64,000 bases of DNA from Methylobacterium sp. PvR107 (lineage in GTDB: Bacteria > Pseudomonadota > Alphaproteobacteria > Rhizobiales > Beijerinckiaceae): contig NZ_JAFIBW010000001.1 of assembly GCF_017833295.1 (NCBI RefSeq), forward strand, positions 4,057,501-4,121,500, in the 5' to 3' direction. The notes under the pieces are model-generated. The model made no database searches. It was not told the origin of the DNA and worked only from the letters and a program-made list of their open reading frames with translations. This document shows positions 44,693 through 53,646 of the stretch, one piece after another. The translations under genes and the position numbers were made by a program. The first letter of the stretch is position 1; the number at the start of each line of letters is the position of its first letter.

Positions 44693-46312
44693 TCAGGCGA
44701 GCGTGGCCAGATCCTGGAACCAGTGCTGCGCCTGGACATAGTTCTTCACCCGCGGCGAGAGCGCGTGGGGATTGGTGTCGTGCACCACCCAGACCTGGAC
44801 GGCATCATCGACGACGATCTCGTGGATCCGCGCCAGCAACCGGTTCTGCTCGTCCATATCGAGGCTCGCCTTGACCTTGTCGCAGAGGGCATCGACTTCC
44901 GGATTGCGGTAATGGCTCCAGTTGACCCCGTTCGGAGCGATCTGCTTCGAATCATAGAAGCGCAGGATCGCGTAGAACGGGTCCGAGGTGACGTAGGCGA
45001 TGTTGCCGGCGCTCACACCCTTGAGGCTCGGATCCGCCGCCCCCTGGCGCCAGGCCGTGTAGGCCACCTCCAGCTCCACGGTCTTGAATTCGACCTGGAT
45101 GCCGATCTCGGCCCAGCTCTGCTGCAGGAACTCGTTGATCGGCAGGGACAGCATCTGGCCGGTGCCGCCGGTCGGGATCAGGATCGTGGCCTTGACCGGA
45201 TTCTTGACCGAGAAGCCCGCCTCCTCGACGAGCTTGCGCGCCGCCTCGACGTCGGTCTTGATCTGGAAGCCCGGCTTGCCGAACCACGGGCTCGACTGCT
45301 GTACCTGCCCAATCGCGGGCTGGGCGAGACCGCCCATCAGCTCGACGACCCCGGCGCGGTCGATCGCGAGGTTGGCGGCCTTGCGCAGGCGCAGGTCGCG
45401 CCAGGGCGAGCCCTCCAGCATCGAGAGGTGGTAGTTCCAGACATGCGGCGTGTCGTTGCCGACGACGCGCATGCCGGCGGCCTTCAGGCGCGGCACGGCA
45501 TCGGGCGCCGGCGACTCGATCAGGTCGACATTGCCGGACAGGAGCGCGTTCACACGGGCGAGGTCCTCCGGCACGCAGGTCAGCGTGAGTTTCGACAGCT
45601 TCGGCACCCGCTTGGGGTTCCAGTAGCCGGCGTTCGGCAGGAGCTCGAGGCGCACGCGCGGGACCAGCTGGCCCATCCGGAACGGTCCCGTGCCCGAGGG
45701 CTCGAAGGCGAACTTCGCCCAGTCCCGGCCCACCTTCTCGTACTGCGCCGGCGAGGAGATCAGGAACCAGAGCATCTGGTAGGGGAACAGGCTGTCGGGG
45801 GTCTTGGTCGTGACCTGAACGGTCTTGGCGTCGAGTTTCCGGTAGCTCGCCACACCGGGCAGCCGCGGGCGGACCTGGGCGGCCTGGCGCTGGTCGAAAT
45901 GCGGCGCCTCCTTGTTGAGCACCTTGTCGAAGTTCCAGATCACCGCGTCGGCATCGAAGGCCGAGCCGTCGTGGAACGCCACGCCGTCGCGCAGGTGGAA
46001 GGTCCAGACCTTGGGATCGGCCGGATCGCTCTCCCAGGCGGTGGCGAGCCCGGGGACCATCTTGCCCGGCCGGTTCGCGACGTCGAGCTCCCAGGCGACC
46101 AGCGGGTCGTACAGGGTCAGGCCGGTGAACTGGTAGCCGCCCGCGCCCCGGTCGGGCTGCCCGGTGGTGAGCGGCAGGTCGGTCATCGAGATGCCGTAGG
46201 TCAGGCTGCCCGGGGCCGCGCCCTGTGCGCCGGCCCGGCCCGCCGCCCCGAAGGCTGCGAGCGCCGCGCCTCCGGCCATCAATGAGCGGCGTGTCGGCTT
46301 GATCGGGTCCAT
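44693..46312 (-). CDS. ABC transporter substrate-binding protein (peptide/nickel family 5)
   Basis: A 539-residue SBP_bac_5 protein. The N-terminus MDPIKPTRRSLMAGGAALAA has a twin-arginine motif and a hydrophobic segment ending RAGAQ, suggesting Tat export. The binding-protein core has LATAWESDPADPKVWTFHLR and DGVAFHDGSAFDADAVIWNF. Ligand unknown; relatives bind peptides, nickel or other small solutes. No permease or ATPase gene is adjacent, so it is an orphan or works with a pump encoded elsewhere. Start at 46312 removes an unlikely 15-residue extension. Confidence 0.9.
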   Translation of the reverse strand: MDPIKPTRRSLMAGGAALAAFGAAGRAGAQGAAPGSLTYGISMTDLPLTTGQPDRGAGGYQFTGLTLYDPLVAWELDVANRPGKMVPGLATAWESDPADPKVWTFHLRDGVAFHDGSAFDADAVIWNFDKVLNKEAPHFDQRQAAQVRPRLPGVASYRKLDAKTVQVTTKTPDSLFPYQMLWFLISSPAQYEKVGRDWAKFAFEPSGTGPFRMGQLVPRVRLELLPNAGYWNPKRVPKLSKLTLTCVPEDLARVNALLSGNVDLIESPAPDAVPRLKAAGMRVVGNDTPHVWNYHLSMLEGSPWRDLRLRKAANLAIDRAGVVELMGGLAQPAIGQVQQSSPWFGKPGFQIKTDVEAARKLVEEAGFSVKNPVKATILIPTGGTGQMLSLPINEFLQQSWAEIGIQVEFKTVELEVAYTAWRQGAADPSLKGVSAGNIAYVTSDPFYAILRFYDSKQIAPNGVNWSHYRNPEVDALCDKVKASLDMDEQNRLLARIHEIVVDDAVQVWVVHDTNPHALSPRVKNYVQAQHWFQDLATLA

Positions 46313-46460
46313 CGTGTCTCTCGGCTGAAAGCGGCTGCACCGCATGGAGCGGCACACGCCGTTCAGACGCGCGGCGGCGATCCAGGCGCCGCTGATCCAT
46401 GCTGCATACAGAATGATGCACGCATCATGCCTAAATCGGCGGCAGCCGGCTCGCCGGCGT

Positions 46461-47522
46461 TCAGGCCTGCCAGACCTGACCGGGCCGCAGAGCCACGAAC
46501 CGCTCTGGCGGGATGTCCGCCTCGGCGAGTGCCGCCGTCAGCGCCTCGGCGGGCCGCGCGACACCCTCGTCGGTCAACTGGAACGTGCCCCAGTGGTGAC
46601 CCAACCCCTGCGCGGCGCCGAGCAGCGTGAAGGCTGCGACCGCCTCGGCCGGATTGACGTGCTGCGCCTGCATGAACCAGCGCGGCTCGTAGGCCCCGAT
46701 CGGCAGGGTCGCCAGCCGGGGCGGCCCGAAGAGAGCCCGGATCTCGCGGAAGAGCGCACCGTCGCCGAACCCGGTATCGCCGACGTGATAATGCACGCCC
46801 CGGGGCGAGGTGATCACGAAGGCGCACCACAGCGCCATGCGCCGGTCGTTGACGCCGCGGGCCGACCAATGGTTCGCGGGCGTCAGGTGGACCTGCAGGC
46901 CGTTGCCGAGATCGACCGACTGGCCCCAGTCGCGCGTCTCGACATGCATCGTGTCATCGTAGCCGCGCAGGATGGCATCGTTGCCCAGCGGCGCCACGAT
47001 CAGCGGCTGATGCGCCTGCCAGATCCGGGCGAGGCTCGGCCCGTCGAGATGGTCGTAGTGGTTGTGGGTGATCAGCACCGCGTCGATGGGCGGCAGGTCG
47101 GCCAGTGCGATTCCCGGCGGGTTCACGCGCTTCGGCCCTGCGAAGCGGACCGGGCTGGCGCGCCTGGCGAAGACCGGATCGATCAGGATGTTGCGGCCGG
47201 CGACCTGCACGAGGTAGCTCGCATGGCCGATCAGCACGACCCGCAACCCGGAGACCCGCTCGGGGGGGCGGTCCGCCGGAAACGGGCTCGGGAACGATTT
47301 GGGCCAGCGCTCGCGCTGACGCTTGGCCTGCCAGCGGAGCACGTCCGGCAGCGACTTGTCGGTCGCCTGATCGGGCGAGAAGAACCGCAGCCCATCGAAA
47401 TGGTCCGAGGTCGGTCCGTCGTAATAGGGGTTCTTGCCGCGCCGGTGCGCGGCATAGCCGACACCGCCGAGCGTCATCACCGTGGCCGCGCTGGCGACCG
47501 TGAGCAGGCTGCGCCGTTTCAT
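46461..47522 (-). CDS. MBL-fold metallo-hydrolase (NAPE-PLD/UlaG-like)
   Basis: A 353-residue protein with an N-terminal signal or anchor (MKRRSLLTVASAATVMTLGG) and a metallo-beta-lactamase domain. Metal ligands are in ITHNHYDHLDGPS, NHWSARG, HVGDTGFGD and GHHWGTFQL. It resembles N-acyl-phosphatidylethanolamine phospholipase D-like hydrolases; the true substrate is unknown. The twin-arginine-like KRRSL start may mean Tat export. It is leftward like its neighbours, but gaps of about 150 and 90 bases argue against a tight operon. Confidence 0.88.
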   Translation of the reverse strand: MKRRSLLTVASAATVMTLGGVGYAAHRRGKNPYYDGPTSDHFDGLRFFSPDQATDKSLPDVLRWQAKRQRERWPKSFPSPFPADRPPERVSGLRVVLIGHASYLVQVAGRNILIDPVFARRASPVRFAGPKRVNPPGIALADLPPIDAVLITHNHYDHLDGPSLARIWQAHQPLIVAPLGNDAILRGYDDTMHVETRDWGQSVDLGNGLQVHLTPANHWSARGVNDRRMALWCAFVITSPRGVHYHVGDTGFGDGALFREIRALFGPPRLATLPIGAYEPRWFMQAQHVNPAEAVAAFTLLGAAQGLGHHWGTFQLTDEGVARPAEALTAALAEADIPPERFVALRPGQVWQA

Positions 47523-47608
47523 GGATCGGAGATGGCCGATCTCGCGCCCCGGTCAAGTTCTCATGTCTTGCGGCAGCGAGCCCCAGGGCGAGGTCGTCGC
47601 AGGATCGC

Positions 47609-47845
47609 TCAGTCGACCATCTCGGCGGCCAGCGACAGGCGCGCCCGGTAGACCACCTTGCCGACGCCGTCGCGGACGCAGGCCACGTAATCCTGACGCT
47701 CGACATCCGGCAACATGTCGCGGGCGATCGCCGACATGATCCGTGTGACCTTGGCGCGCGCGGCCGGCAGGTCCGGCAGATCGAAGCCGACCTCGTCGCG
47801 GATCGGCTGCAAGCCGTCATGAAGGTCGATGAAGAAGCGGGGCAT
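47609..47845 (-). CDS. DUF6894 family small protein
   Basis: A 78-residue protein starting MPRFFIDLHDGLQPIRDEVG, then LPAARAKVTRIMSAIARDML and VVYRARLSLAAE. This is the form of short DUF6894-type proteins that are abundant in Methylobacterium and Bradyrhizobium. Function unknown. The frame is open upstream to 48013, but the conserved part begins at the ATG at 47845. Confidence 0.8.
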   Translation of the reverse strand: MPRFFIDLHDGLQPIRDEVGFDLPDLPAARAKVTRIMSAIARDMLPDVERQDYVACVRDGVGKVVYRARLSLAAEMVD

Positions 47846-47954
47846 CGGCGCGAGGCATCCCAAGTAGATGTACAGCGCCGCAATGATTGCTCTTGGTATG
47901 GTTAATAGGATCTTAAATCGCCGGATAGACGCGGATCGATGCTTGGCCCAGCCG

Positions 47955-49088
47955 TCAGGACCGCCAGCGCAGCTCCCGCCGCTCCAGAGGGTTCGTGAAT
48001 GGTCGCCCGTCACGCACGGATTCGAGCGCCTCGCGCTTGAGGCGGAAATACCATTGCGACGGCAGGTCGCCCTGGCCGAACAGCACCATGGTCGGCTTGC
48101 GGTCGAGCCCGTCCTGCGCGTGCTGGAGCACCTGCTGGTCCTGGGTGAGGAACTGGCGCATCAGCGGGCGCGCGACGGGCTTGAGCAGGTTCAGCGCCGG
48201 CATGCTCCAGTACAGGGCGTTGGTCAGCAGCGTCCGGTCCGGCGTCAGCGGGGTCGCGAAGGTGTAGTTCGCCACCCGCTTGGCGCCCGCGCGGATCCGC
48301 TCGAGGCGGACGCCCGGCAGGCGGAACTCGATCTCGACCTCGGGCACCCCGCCGAGCAGGCGATAGACCGGCGAACTCGTCGTGGTGGCGTGGCTCGTCA
48401 TGACGAAGCCGTGGGGGACCGGCTGGAAGGTCTTCACCTTCTCGCGGAGCTGCTTGGAGGGCCGGAACCACCAGGAATCGTGGACGAAAGCGACATGGCC
48501 CGGATCCACGAGGCTCAAGGTCGTGAGATCGAAGGAGGCCTCGACCACGAGCTCGACCACGAGAGATCCCGCCGGCTCGAAATCCAGCTCCGGAACGGCC
48601 GGCACATCGCCAGCGGCGGCCCCGATATGCGGGTTCACCCAGAGGAAGCCGGCGCTCTCGCGGACGGGGAAGCGCTGCACCTGGATGCGGGAGAAGTCGG
48701 CGGCATCGTGCTCCGACAGGGTCGGGACATCGCGGCAGCGACCGTCCGTTCCGAAGCGCCAGCCGTGGAAGGGACACATCAGTGTGTCGCCGTCGAAGCG
48801 GCCCTTCGACAGGGCCATGCCGCGGTGCGGGCAGCGGTCACGCAGCGCGAAGGGGCTGCCGTCGGGGGCGCGGCCGATCACGATCTGCTCGCCGTTCAGC
48901 GCCACGGCCCGGAGGCCGGTCCGGCTCCCCGCCTTACCCAGGCTCCGGGACTGGCCGACGCAGTACCACGCGTTGCCGAGCGGCTGGCGCATCGCGTCGG
49001 GATCGAGCGCGGCCTCGTCGGGGGGACGCGGCGGATGTGTGAAGGGCGCGTTCAATGGGGTTCGGGCTGACTGCGATCCGACCGTCAT
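47955..49088 (-). CDS. Rieske-type aromatic-ring-hydroxylating oxygenase, alpha subunit
   Basis: A 377-residue non-heme iron oxygenase. The Rieske [2Fe-2S] ligands are CPHRG and CPFHGW, spaced normally. The mononuclear iron site lies in LVDPGHVAFVHDSWWF. The compact C-terminal domain resembles vanillate or 3-ketosteroid-type monooxygenases rather than large dioxygenases. No reductase or ferredoxin partner gene is adjacent, so electrons come from elsewhere. The substrate cannot be assigned. Confidence 0.9.
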   Translation of the reverse strand: MTVGSQSARTPLNAPFTHPPRPPDEAALDPDAMRQPLGNAWYCVGQSRSLGKAGSRTGLRAVALNGEQIVIGRAPDGSPFALRDRCPHRGMALSKGRFDGDTLMCPFHGWRFGTDGRCRDVPTLSEHDAADFSRIQVQRFPVRESAGFLWVNPHIGAAAGDVPAVPELDFEPAGSLVVELVVEASFDLTTLSLVDPGHVAFVHDSWWFRPSKQLREKVKTFQPVPHGFVMTSHATTTSSPVYRLLGGVPEVEIEFRLPGVRLERIRAGAKRVANYTFATPLTPDRTLLTNALYWSMPALNLLKPVARPLMRQFLTQDQQVLQHAQDGLDRKPTMVLFGQGDLPSQWYFRLKREALESVRDGRPFTNPLERRELRWRS

Positions 49089-49217
49089 ACGCCCAGCCGC
49101 CCGGGCGGCAAAGCGCCGGCGCGGGGGAGGACAAACGGGCGCAGGGGCAGGGCTTCACAAGCCGGGTGCGCCCACCTAACTTCGCCTCACCCGCAACCAA
49201 CGAAAGGAGGTGATCCA
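49089..49217. promoter_or_regulatory. Leader region of the small ORF at 49218
   Basis: The stretch lies between the Rieske gene start and the small ORF and should hold divergent promoters. Its end, GAAAGGAGGTGATCCAG (49202-49218), is complementary to the conserved 3' end of 16S rRNA over about 17 bases. That is far more than a usual Shine-Dalgarno site. Confidence 0.7.
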
Positions 49218-49289
49218 GTGTCTCATTGTCATCAGCCGTGTGTCTCGGCTCATCGGACCTGGACCGTCGCCTCCGGCGCGTCGCTCTAA
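49218..49289 (+). CDS. Tiny Cys/His-rich ORF with extreme Shine-Dalgarno sequence
   Basis: A 23-codon ORF beginning GTG and ending TAA. The peptide is MSHCHQPCVSAHRTWTVASG followed by ASL. GGAGG lies seven bases before the GTG, inside a 17-base match to the anti-Shine-Dalgarno end of 16S rRNA. The HCHQPC...H pattern could hold a metal or a redox-active pair. A strong terminator follows at 49347, so the unit looks like a complete short transcript. I do not know its function; it could be a true microprotein, a leader peptide or a ribosome-binding RNA. Confidence 0.55.
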   Translation: MSHCHQPCVSAHRTWTVASGASL

Positions 49290-49346
49290 GACGCGTCAGA
49301 GACCCGATCTCGGGACAGTTCCGCCGGACATGACGGTTCGGCAATG

Positions 49347-49381
49347 GAAGGGCCACCCTCTCGGGTGGCCCTTCGGCTTTT
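49347..49381 (+). terminator. Strong intrinsic terminator after the small ORF
   Basis: A perfect 12-bp stem (GAAGGGCCACCC / GGGTGGCCCTTC) with a TCTC loop, followed by GGCTTTT on the rightward strand. It ends the small-ORF transcript and also faces the end of the leftward coiled-coil gene. Confidence 0.88.
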
Positions 49382-49402
49382 CAGGGGCCTGTCCGGACGG
49401 CC

Positions 49403-50029
49403 TCAGCGCTTCTGGCTCTGGAACAGCGGCTGAGCCAGCGCCTCCGTGCGGGCCCGCCACAGATCGCGTTCCTCGCGCAGGCCATCGCGCTCGCCCGCCA
49501 GGGTGAGGCGCTCGAGCCGAAGCGCATCGCGCTCGGTGATCGCCCGGTCGCGCTCGGCCCGCATCTCTTCCCGTTCGATGCGGAACCGCTCGCGCTCCCG
49601 GCGGAACTCGTCGCGCTCCGCACGGATCTCCTCCTGCTCGGCCCGCAGATCCTCCATCGAGCCGATCTCCTCGCGGATATGCTCGCGCAGCGTGCGGATC
49701 TCCTCGGCCAGGATCCCCTGGAGCTCATCCTGGCGGTCGGCCTCCACGCGAAGCTTGGCCTTGAGCATCATGTTCTCGGCCATCAGCTCGGACACGTCGG
49801 CATCCTCGGCGTCGGCGCGGGGCGCCTCGGCCGGTTGCACGAGCCGCGGCGCCCAAGTCTCGGCCGAGCGACCGGCTTTCGGCTCCGGATGCGGCTCCTC
49901 GGTCCGCGCGTCGCCGCGCAGCTCGGCCGGAGCCTGAGACTTCATGGCAGCGAGCCAGTCGCGGAGCGGGCCGGGCGCGGAGCGCCCGCCGGCCTCGAGC
50001 GGCGGTGTGGAGCGGGCGGGTTCCGACAT
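49403..50029 (-). CDS. Coiled-coil protein of unknown function
   Basis: A 208-residue protein with a Pro/Ala-rich N-terminal part (residues 1-75) and a long predicted coiled coil (about 78-195) dominated by Glu and Arg heptads (EEIRAERDEFRRERERFRIE and similar). It has no signal peptide or membrane segment. The composition gives open frames on the opposite strand, but only this strand has a sensible start with upstream purines and a stop. No family recognised. Confidence 0.7.
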   Translation of the reverse strand: MSEPARSTPPLEAGGRSAPGPLRDWLAAMKSQAPAELRGDARTEEPHPEPKAGRSAETWAPRLVQPAEAPRADAEDADVSELMAENMMLKAKLRVEADRQDELQGILAEEIRTLREHIREEIGSMEDLRAEQEEIRAERDEFRRERERFRIEREEMRAERDRAITERDALRLERLTLAGERDGLREERDLWRARTEALAQPLFQSQKR

Positions 50030-50339
50030 GGGAGGCGTCCTGAGCGAATACCCAGCGATGACAATCCGAACATGCTTAACGATCGGTAAAAGTTAATCGC
50101 GATCGGACGCCCCGTTTCGGGCCGCGCTGGCGCGCCCCGGCGGCCCGCGGGACGAAAAATTGACTTTCTGCCTCATCGCGGCTACGCCCCGCCCTCCCGA
50201 TCCGTAGCAGATCGACCGATGCCAAGCCGACCGGTCCCCCGAGGCCGGAGGTCAACGCCCGACAGCGCGTCTGCGCCCTCGGGCGCGATGGGTGTTGGCC
50301 TGATCCGCCGCGACGGGGTCCGCCGGCCGAGGCACCCGC
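50030..50339. promoter_or_regulatory. 310-base divergent gap upstream of the YHS-like gene and ffh
   Basis: No gene seen. A weak rightward promoter candidate is TTGACT at 50160-50165 with TACGCC 17 bases on (50183-50188). The AT-rich stretch near 50075-50100 (GGTAAAAGTTAATCG) may serve the leftward coiled-coil gene. Confidence 0.35.
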
Positions 50340-50558
50340 ATGACGCGAGATCAAGAAGCGTTGAAGATCGAGGACGCAATCAACGAGACCTGCCCGTGGT
50401 CGGGCAAGCCGATCTCGGCTGACTCGCTGACGCTCTACAACGGTGCCGTCGTCGGCTTCTGCAACCCGGGATGCCGGGACAAATTCGCCAGCGCCCTGCG
50501 CAGCTTCGAGGCCGCCCTCCAGGCGCGCCGCGTGGAGCGCGCCGGCCTCGAGCAGTAA
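50340..50558 (+). CDS. Small YHS/TRASH-like cysteine protein
   Basis: A 72-residue protein with the core CPWSGKPISADSLTLYNGAV and GFCNPGCRDKFASALRSF. The C...C...C spacing and the FCNPGCRDKF segment match small YHS/TRASH-type metal-binding folds. Similar proteins are sometimes labelled glutathione S-transferase without a GST fold. The ATG at 50340 follows a purine-poor leader. It ends 15 bases before ffh and is probably cotranscribed with it. Confidence 0.75.
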   Translation: MTRDQEALKIEDAINETCPWSGKPISADSLTLYNGAVVGFCNPGCRDKFASALRSFEAALQARRVERAGLEQ

Positions 50559-50573
50559 CCCCGGGTCCAGCGC

Positions 50574-52136
50574 ATGTTCGAAGGCCTGTCCGACCGCCTC
50601 TCCGGCATCCTCTCCGGGCTGACCCGCCGGGGTGCCCTGACCGAGGCCGACGTCACCGCCGCCATGCGCGAGGTGCGCCGGGCCCTGCTGGAGGCCGACG
50701 TCGCTCTCGAGGTGGTCCGCGGCTTCACCGACCGGGTGAAGGAGAAGGCCGTCGGTGCCGTCGTGCTCAAGTCGGTGACGCCCGGCCAGATGGTCGTGAA
50801 GATCGTCAACGACGAGCTCGTGGCGATGCTCGGCACCGACGCCGAGACCGTCGACCTCAACGCCCCCGCCCCGGTGCCGATCCTGATGGTCGGCCTGCAG
50901 GGCTCGGGCAAGACCACCACCACCGCCAAGATCGCCCGGCGCCTCTCGGACCGCGAGAAGCGCAAGGTGCTGCTCGCCTCCCTCGACACCCGCCGCCCGG
51001 CCGCCATGGAGCAGCTCGCGGTCCTGGCCAAGCAGGTCGGCGTCGAATCCCTCCCGATCATCGCCGGCCAGTCGGCGGTGCAGATCGCCAAGCGCGCCAT
51101 GGACGCCGCCCGTCTCGGTGGCTTCGACGTGGTGATGCTCGACACCGCCGGCCGCACCACGGTGGACGAGGGCCTCATGGCCGAGGTCGCCGAGGTGAAG
51201 GCCGCGACCCGGCCGCACGAGGTGCTGCTGGTCGCCGACGCGCTCACCGGTCAGGACGCGGTCAACACCGCCCGCGCTTTCGACGAGCGGCTCGGCGTCA
51301 CCGGCATCGTGCTGACCCGCATGGACGGCGATTCCCGCGGCGGCGCGGCTCTGTCGATGCGGGCCGTCACCGGCAAGCCGATCAAGCTCGTCGGCGTCGG
51401 CGAGAAGGTCGACGCGCTGGAGGAATTCCATCCGTCCCGCGTCGCCAACCGCATCCTCGGCATGGGCGACATCGTCTCGCTGGTCGAGAAGGCGGCCGAG
51501 ACCATCGACCACGAGCAGGCGCTCCGCACCGCGGAGAAGATGCGCAAGGGCAAGTTCGATCTCGAAGACCTGTCCATGCAGCTCGCCCAGATGGAGAAGA
51601 TGGGCGGCATCGGCGGCCTGATGGGCATGCTGCCCGGGATGGGCGCCATCAAGAAGCAGGTCGAGGGTGCCAACCTCGACGAGAAGATGTTCAAGCGCCA
51701 GCGCGCGATCATCTCGTCGATGACCCTGCAGGAGCGCAAGAACCCCGATCTGCTCAAGAACAGCCGCAAGAAGCGCATCGCGGCGGGCTCGGGCGTCGAC
51801 GTCTCGGAGATCAACAAGCTCCTGAAGATGCACCGGACCATGGCCGACATGATGAAGGCGATGGGCCAGGGCAAGCGCGGGATCGGGCAGGCACTCGGCT
51901 CGATGTTCGGCCTCGGCGGCGGTGGGATGGGCGGCGGCATGCCTGGCCTGCCACCCGGCATGCCGGAGCCGACCCCGGAGCAGATCGCGCAGCTCGAGAA
52001 GCAGTTCGGCGGCAAGCTGCCGCCGATGCCGCCGGGCTTGGGCGGGGGCGGAATGCCCAAACTTCCGGGGCTTCCGGGCCTCGGCGGCCCGAAACTTCCG
52101 GGTCTCGGTGGGTTCATGCCGGGGAAGAAGAAATGA
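50574..52136 (+). CDS. ffh: Signal recognition particle protein Ffh
   Basis: The SRP54 GTPase that binds signal sequences with 4.5S RNA and docks at FtsY. The 520-residue protein has the N domain, G domain (GLQGSGKTTTTAKIA; DTAGRTTVDE; LTRMDGDSRGG) and the Met-rich M domain. It ends in an unusually long Gly/Met/Pro-rich tail (LGGGGMGGGMPGLPPGMPEP and onward). Its stop overlaps the chorismate mutase ATG by four bases. Confidence 0.97.
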   Translation: MFEGLSDRLSGILSGLTRRGALTEADVTAAMREVRRALLEADVALEVVRGFTDRVKEKAVGAVVLKSVTPGQMVVKIVNDELVAMLGTDAETVDLNAPAPVPILMVGLQGSGKTTTTAKIARRLSDREKRKVLLASLDTRRPAAMEQLAVLAKQVGVESLPIIAGQSAVQIAKRAMDAARLGGFDVVMLDTAGRTTVDEGLMAEVAEVKAATRPHEVLLVADALTGQDAVNTARAFDERLGVTGIVLTRMDGDSRGGAALSMRAVTGKPIKLVGVGEKVDALEEFHPSRVANRILGMGDIVSLVEKAAETIDHEQALRTAEKMRKGKFDLEDLSMQLAQMEKMGGIGGLMGMLPGMGAIKKQVEGANLDEKMFKRQRAIISSMTLQERKNPDLLKNSRKKRIAAGSGVDVSEINKLLKMHRTMADMMKAMGQGKRGIGQALGSMFGLGGGGMGGGMPGLPPGMPEPTPEQIAQLEKQFGGKLPPMPPGLGGGGMPKLPGLPGLGGPKLPGLGGFMPGKKK

Positions 52137-52465
52137 ACGTGCTCGCGGCGCAGGCCGTCGATCCCGAACTCGCGCGCTTGCGGGACAGCATCGACAATTT
52201 CGATGCGGCGCTGATCCATCTCCTCGCCGAACGCTTCCGCTGCACGCAGCGGGTCGGCGAGCTCAAGGCCCGAAAGGGGATCCCCCCTTCCGATCCGGAC
52301 CGGGAGGCCCGTCAGGTCGCCCGGCTCCGCAAGCTCGCGGTCGACGCCAAGCTCGACCCCGACTTCGCCGAGAAGTTTCTGGCCTTCGTGGTCAAGGAAG
52401 TCATTCGGCACCACCAGTCGATCAAGGCGGACCACGAGTCCCAGATCGAGCAACAGCGAAAGTAG
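52133..52465 (+). CDS. Chorismate mutase, AroQ class
   Basis: A 110-residue helical chorismate mutase (chorismate to prephenate). Conserved residues are in [54 protein letters not shown] and the C-terminal [14 protein letters not shown]. It is translationally coupled to ffh (ATGA overlap) and eight bases from rpsP, as in other alphaproteobacteria, so Tyr/Phe synthesis is tied to a translation operon. Confidence 0.92.
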   Translation: MNVLAAQAVDPELARLRDSIDNFDAALIHLLAERFRCTQRVGELKARKGIPPSDPDREARQVARLRKLAVDAKLDPDFAEKFLAFVVKEVIRHHQSIKADHESQIEQQRK

Positions 52466-52472
52466 TCAGACC

Positions 52473-52835
52473 ATGGCCCTCAAGATCCGTCTCACCCGCG
52501 GCGGCGCCAAGAAGCGCCCCTACTACCGTATCGTCGTCGCCGACGCCCGCGCCCCGCGCGACGGCCGCTTCATCGACAAGGTCGGCGCCTACGACCCGAT
52601 GAAGGCCAAGGACGATCCGGCCCGCATCATCCTTGACAACGAGAAGATCCAGAGCTGGCTCGCCAAGGGCGCGCAGCCGACCGACCGCGTCCTGCGCTTC
52701 CTCGATCAGGCGGGCCTCGCCAAGCGCCCGACCCGCAACAACCCGCAGAAGGCCGAGCCGGGCGAGAAGGCCAAGGAGCGTGCCGCCAAGCGCGCCGAGA
52801 AGGCCGCAGCGCCCGCCGAGGACGCCGCCGCGTAA
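52473..52835 (+). CDS. rpsP: 30S ribosomal protein S16
   Basis: A 120-residue S16: [40 protein letters not shown], then a C-terminal extension rich in Lys/Glu/Ala ([20 protein letters not shown]) longer than in E. coli. It is eight bases after chorismate mutase and eleven before rimM, within the ffh operon. Confidence 0.97.
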   Translation: MALKIRLTRGGAKKRPYYRIVVADARAPRDGRFIDKVGAYDPMKAKDDPARIILDNEKIQSWLAKGAQPTDRVLRFLDQAGLAKRPTRNNPQKAEPGEKAKERAAKRAEKAAAPAEDAAA

Positions 52836-52846
52836 GGCGCTCGGTC

Positions 52847-53542
52847 ATGGCGCGCCGCCCCGCAGGTCCCACGCCCCGCGACGGCGGCCGCCGTGGCCGC
52901 ACGAGCACGGCGATCGGCGCGATTGCGCCGGGCGCCGCAACTTCGCCCAAGGCACCGGCCCCCAAGCCGGCGCCGCCGCCCGTGCCGCCCGATCCGAACC
53001 TCGTCCTCCTGGGCGAGTTCGGGCGGGCGCACGGCCTCACCGGCGAGGTCCGGCTCAAATCCTACACCGGCGATCCACGGGCGATCGCGGGCTACGGCCC
53101 CCTGCAGACGGCGGACGGGAGGACCCTGACGCTTGCCGAAGTGCGCCCCGCTCCCGGTACATCGCCCGACATGCTGATCGCCCGCGTCGAGGGCGTCTCC
53201 GGCCGCAACGCCGCGGAGGCGCTCAACCGCGTCGCCCTGTTCGTCCCGCGCGACCGTCTGGCCGCGCCCGAGGATGACGACGAGGTCTATGCCGCCGACC
53301 TGATCGGCGCCACGGCGGTGGACGAGGCCGGGACGCCCATCGGGGTGATCGTCGCGGTACCGAATTACGGCAGCGGCGACCTGCTGGAATTGCGTCCCCC
53401 GGGCGGAGGTGCCACCGCGCTCCTTCCCTTCACGAAGGCCTTCGTGCCCGTTCTCGACCTGGCACAGCGCCGCGTCACCGTGATCGCGCCGGAGGACCTG
53501 TTCGCCCCGTCCGGCGAGAAGCCCGCCGACGATCCAGGCTGA
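52847..53542 (+). CDS. rimM: Ribosome maturation factor RimM, with N-terminal extension
   Basis: Binds S19 and helps 16S rRNA 3'-domain maturation in the 30S subunit. The RimM barrel begins at about residue 50 ([20 protein letters not shown]) and the PRC-barrel C-terminal domain follows ([37 protein letters not shown]). The first 48 residues are an Arg/Ala/Pro-rich low-complexity extension not needed for the fold. A later start is possible, but no good internal ATG/SD pair is seen. trmD and rplS, which normally follow, are absent. Confidence 0.93.
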   Translation: MARRPAGPTPRDGGRRGRTSTAIGAIAPGAATSPKAPAPKPAPPPVPPDPNLVLLGEFGRAHGLTGEVRLKSYTGDPRAIAGYGPLQTADGRTLTLAEVRPAPGTSPDMLIARVEGVSGRNAAEALNRVALFVPRDRLAAPEDDDEVYAADLIGATAVDEAGTPIGVIVAVPNYGSGDLLELRPPGGGATALLPFTKAFVPVLDLAQRRVTVIAPEDLFAPSGEKPADDPG

Positions 53543-53646
53543 GACGTCCGGTCGGCGTCGTGACGGCCGGATTGCTTTGCTCCGCCGATGTGGGCGGCGC
53601 CGTCGGCCGGGAACGGTTTACCGGCCTCCCAATCCTGCATCCGGGC

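Noticed and set aside
49202-49218. Possible fragment of a 16S rRNA gene
   Set aside because: Only the terminal 17 bases match, in antisense orientation, and flanking bases do not resemble 16S. The position before a GTG fits a ribosome-binding site better.
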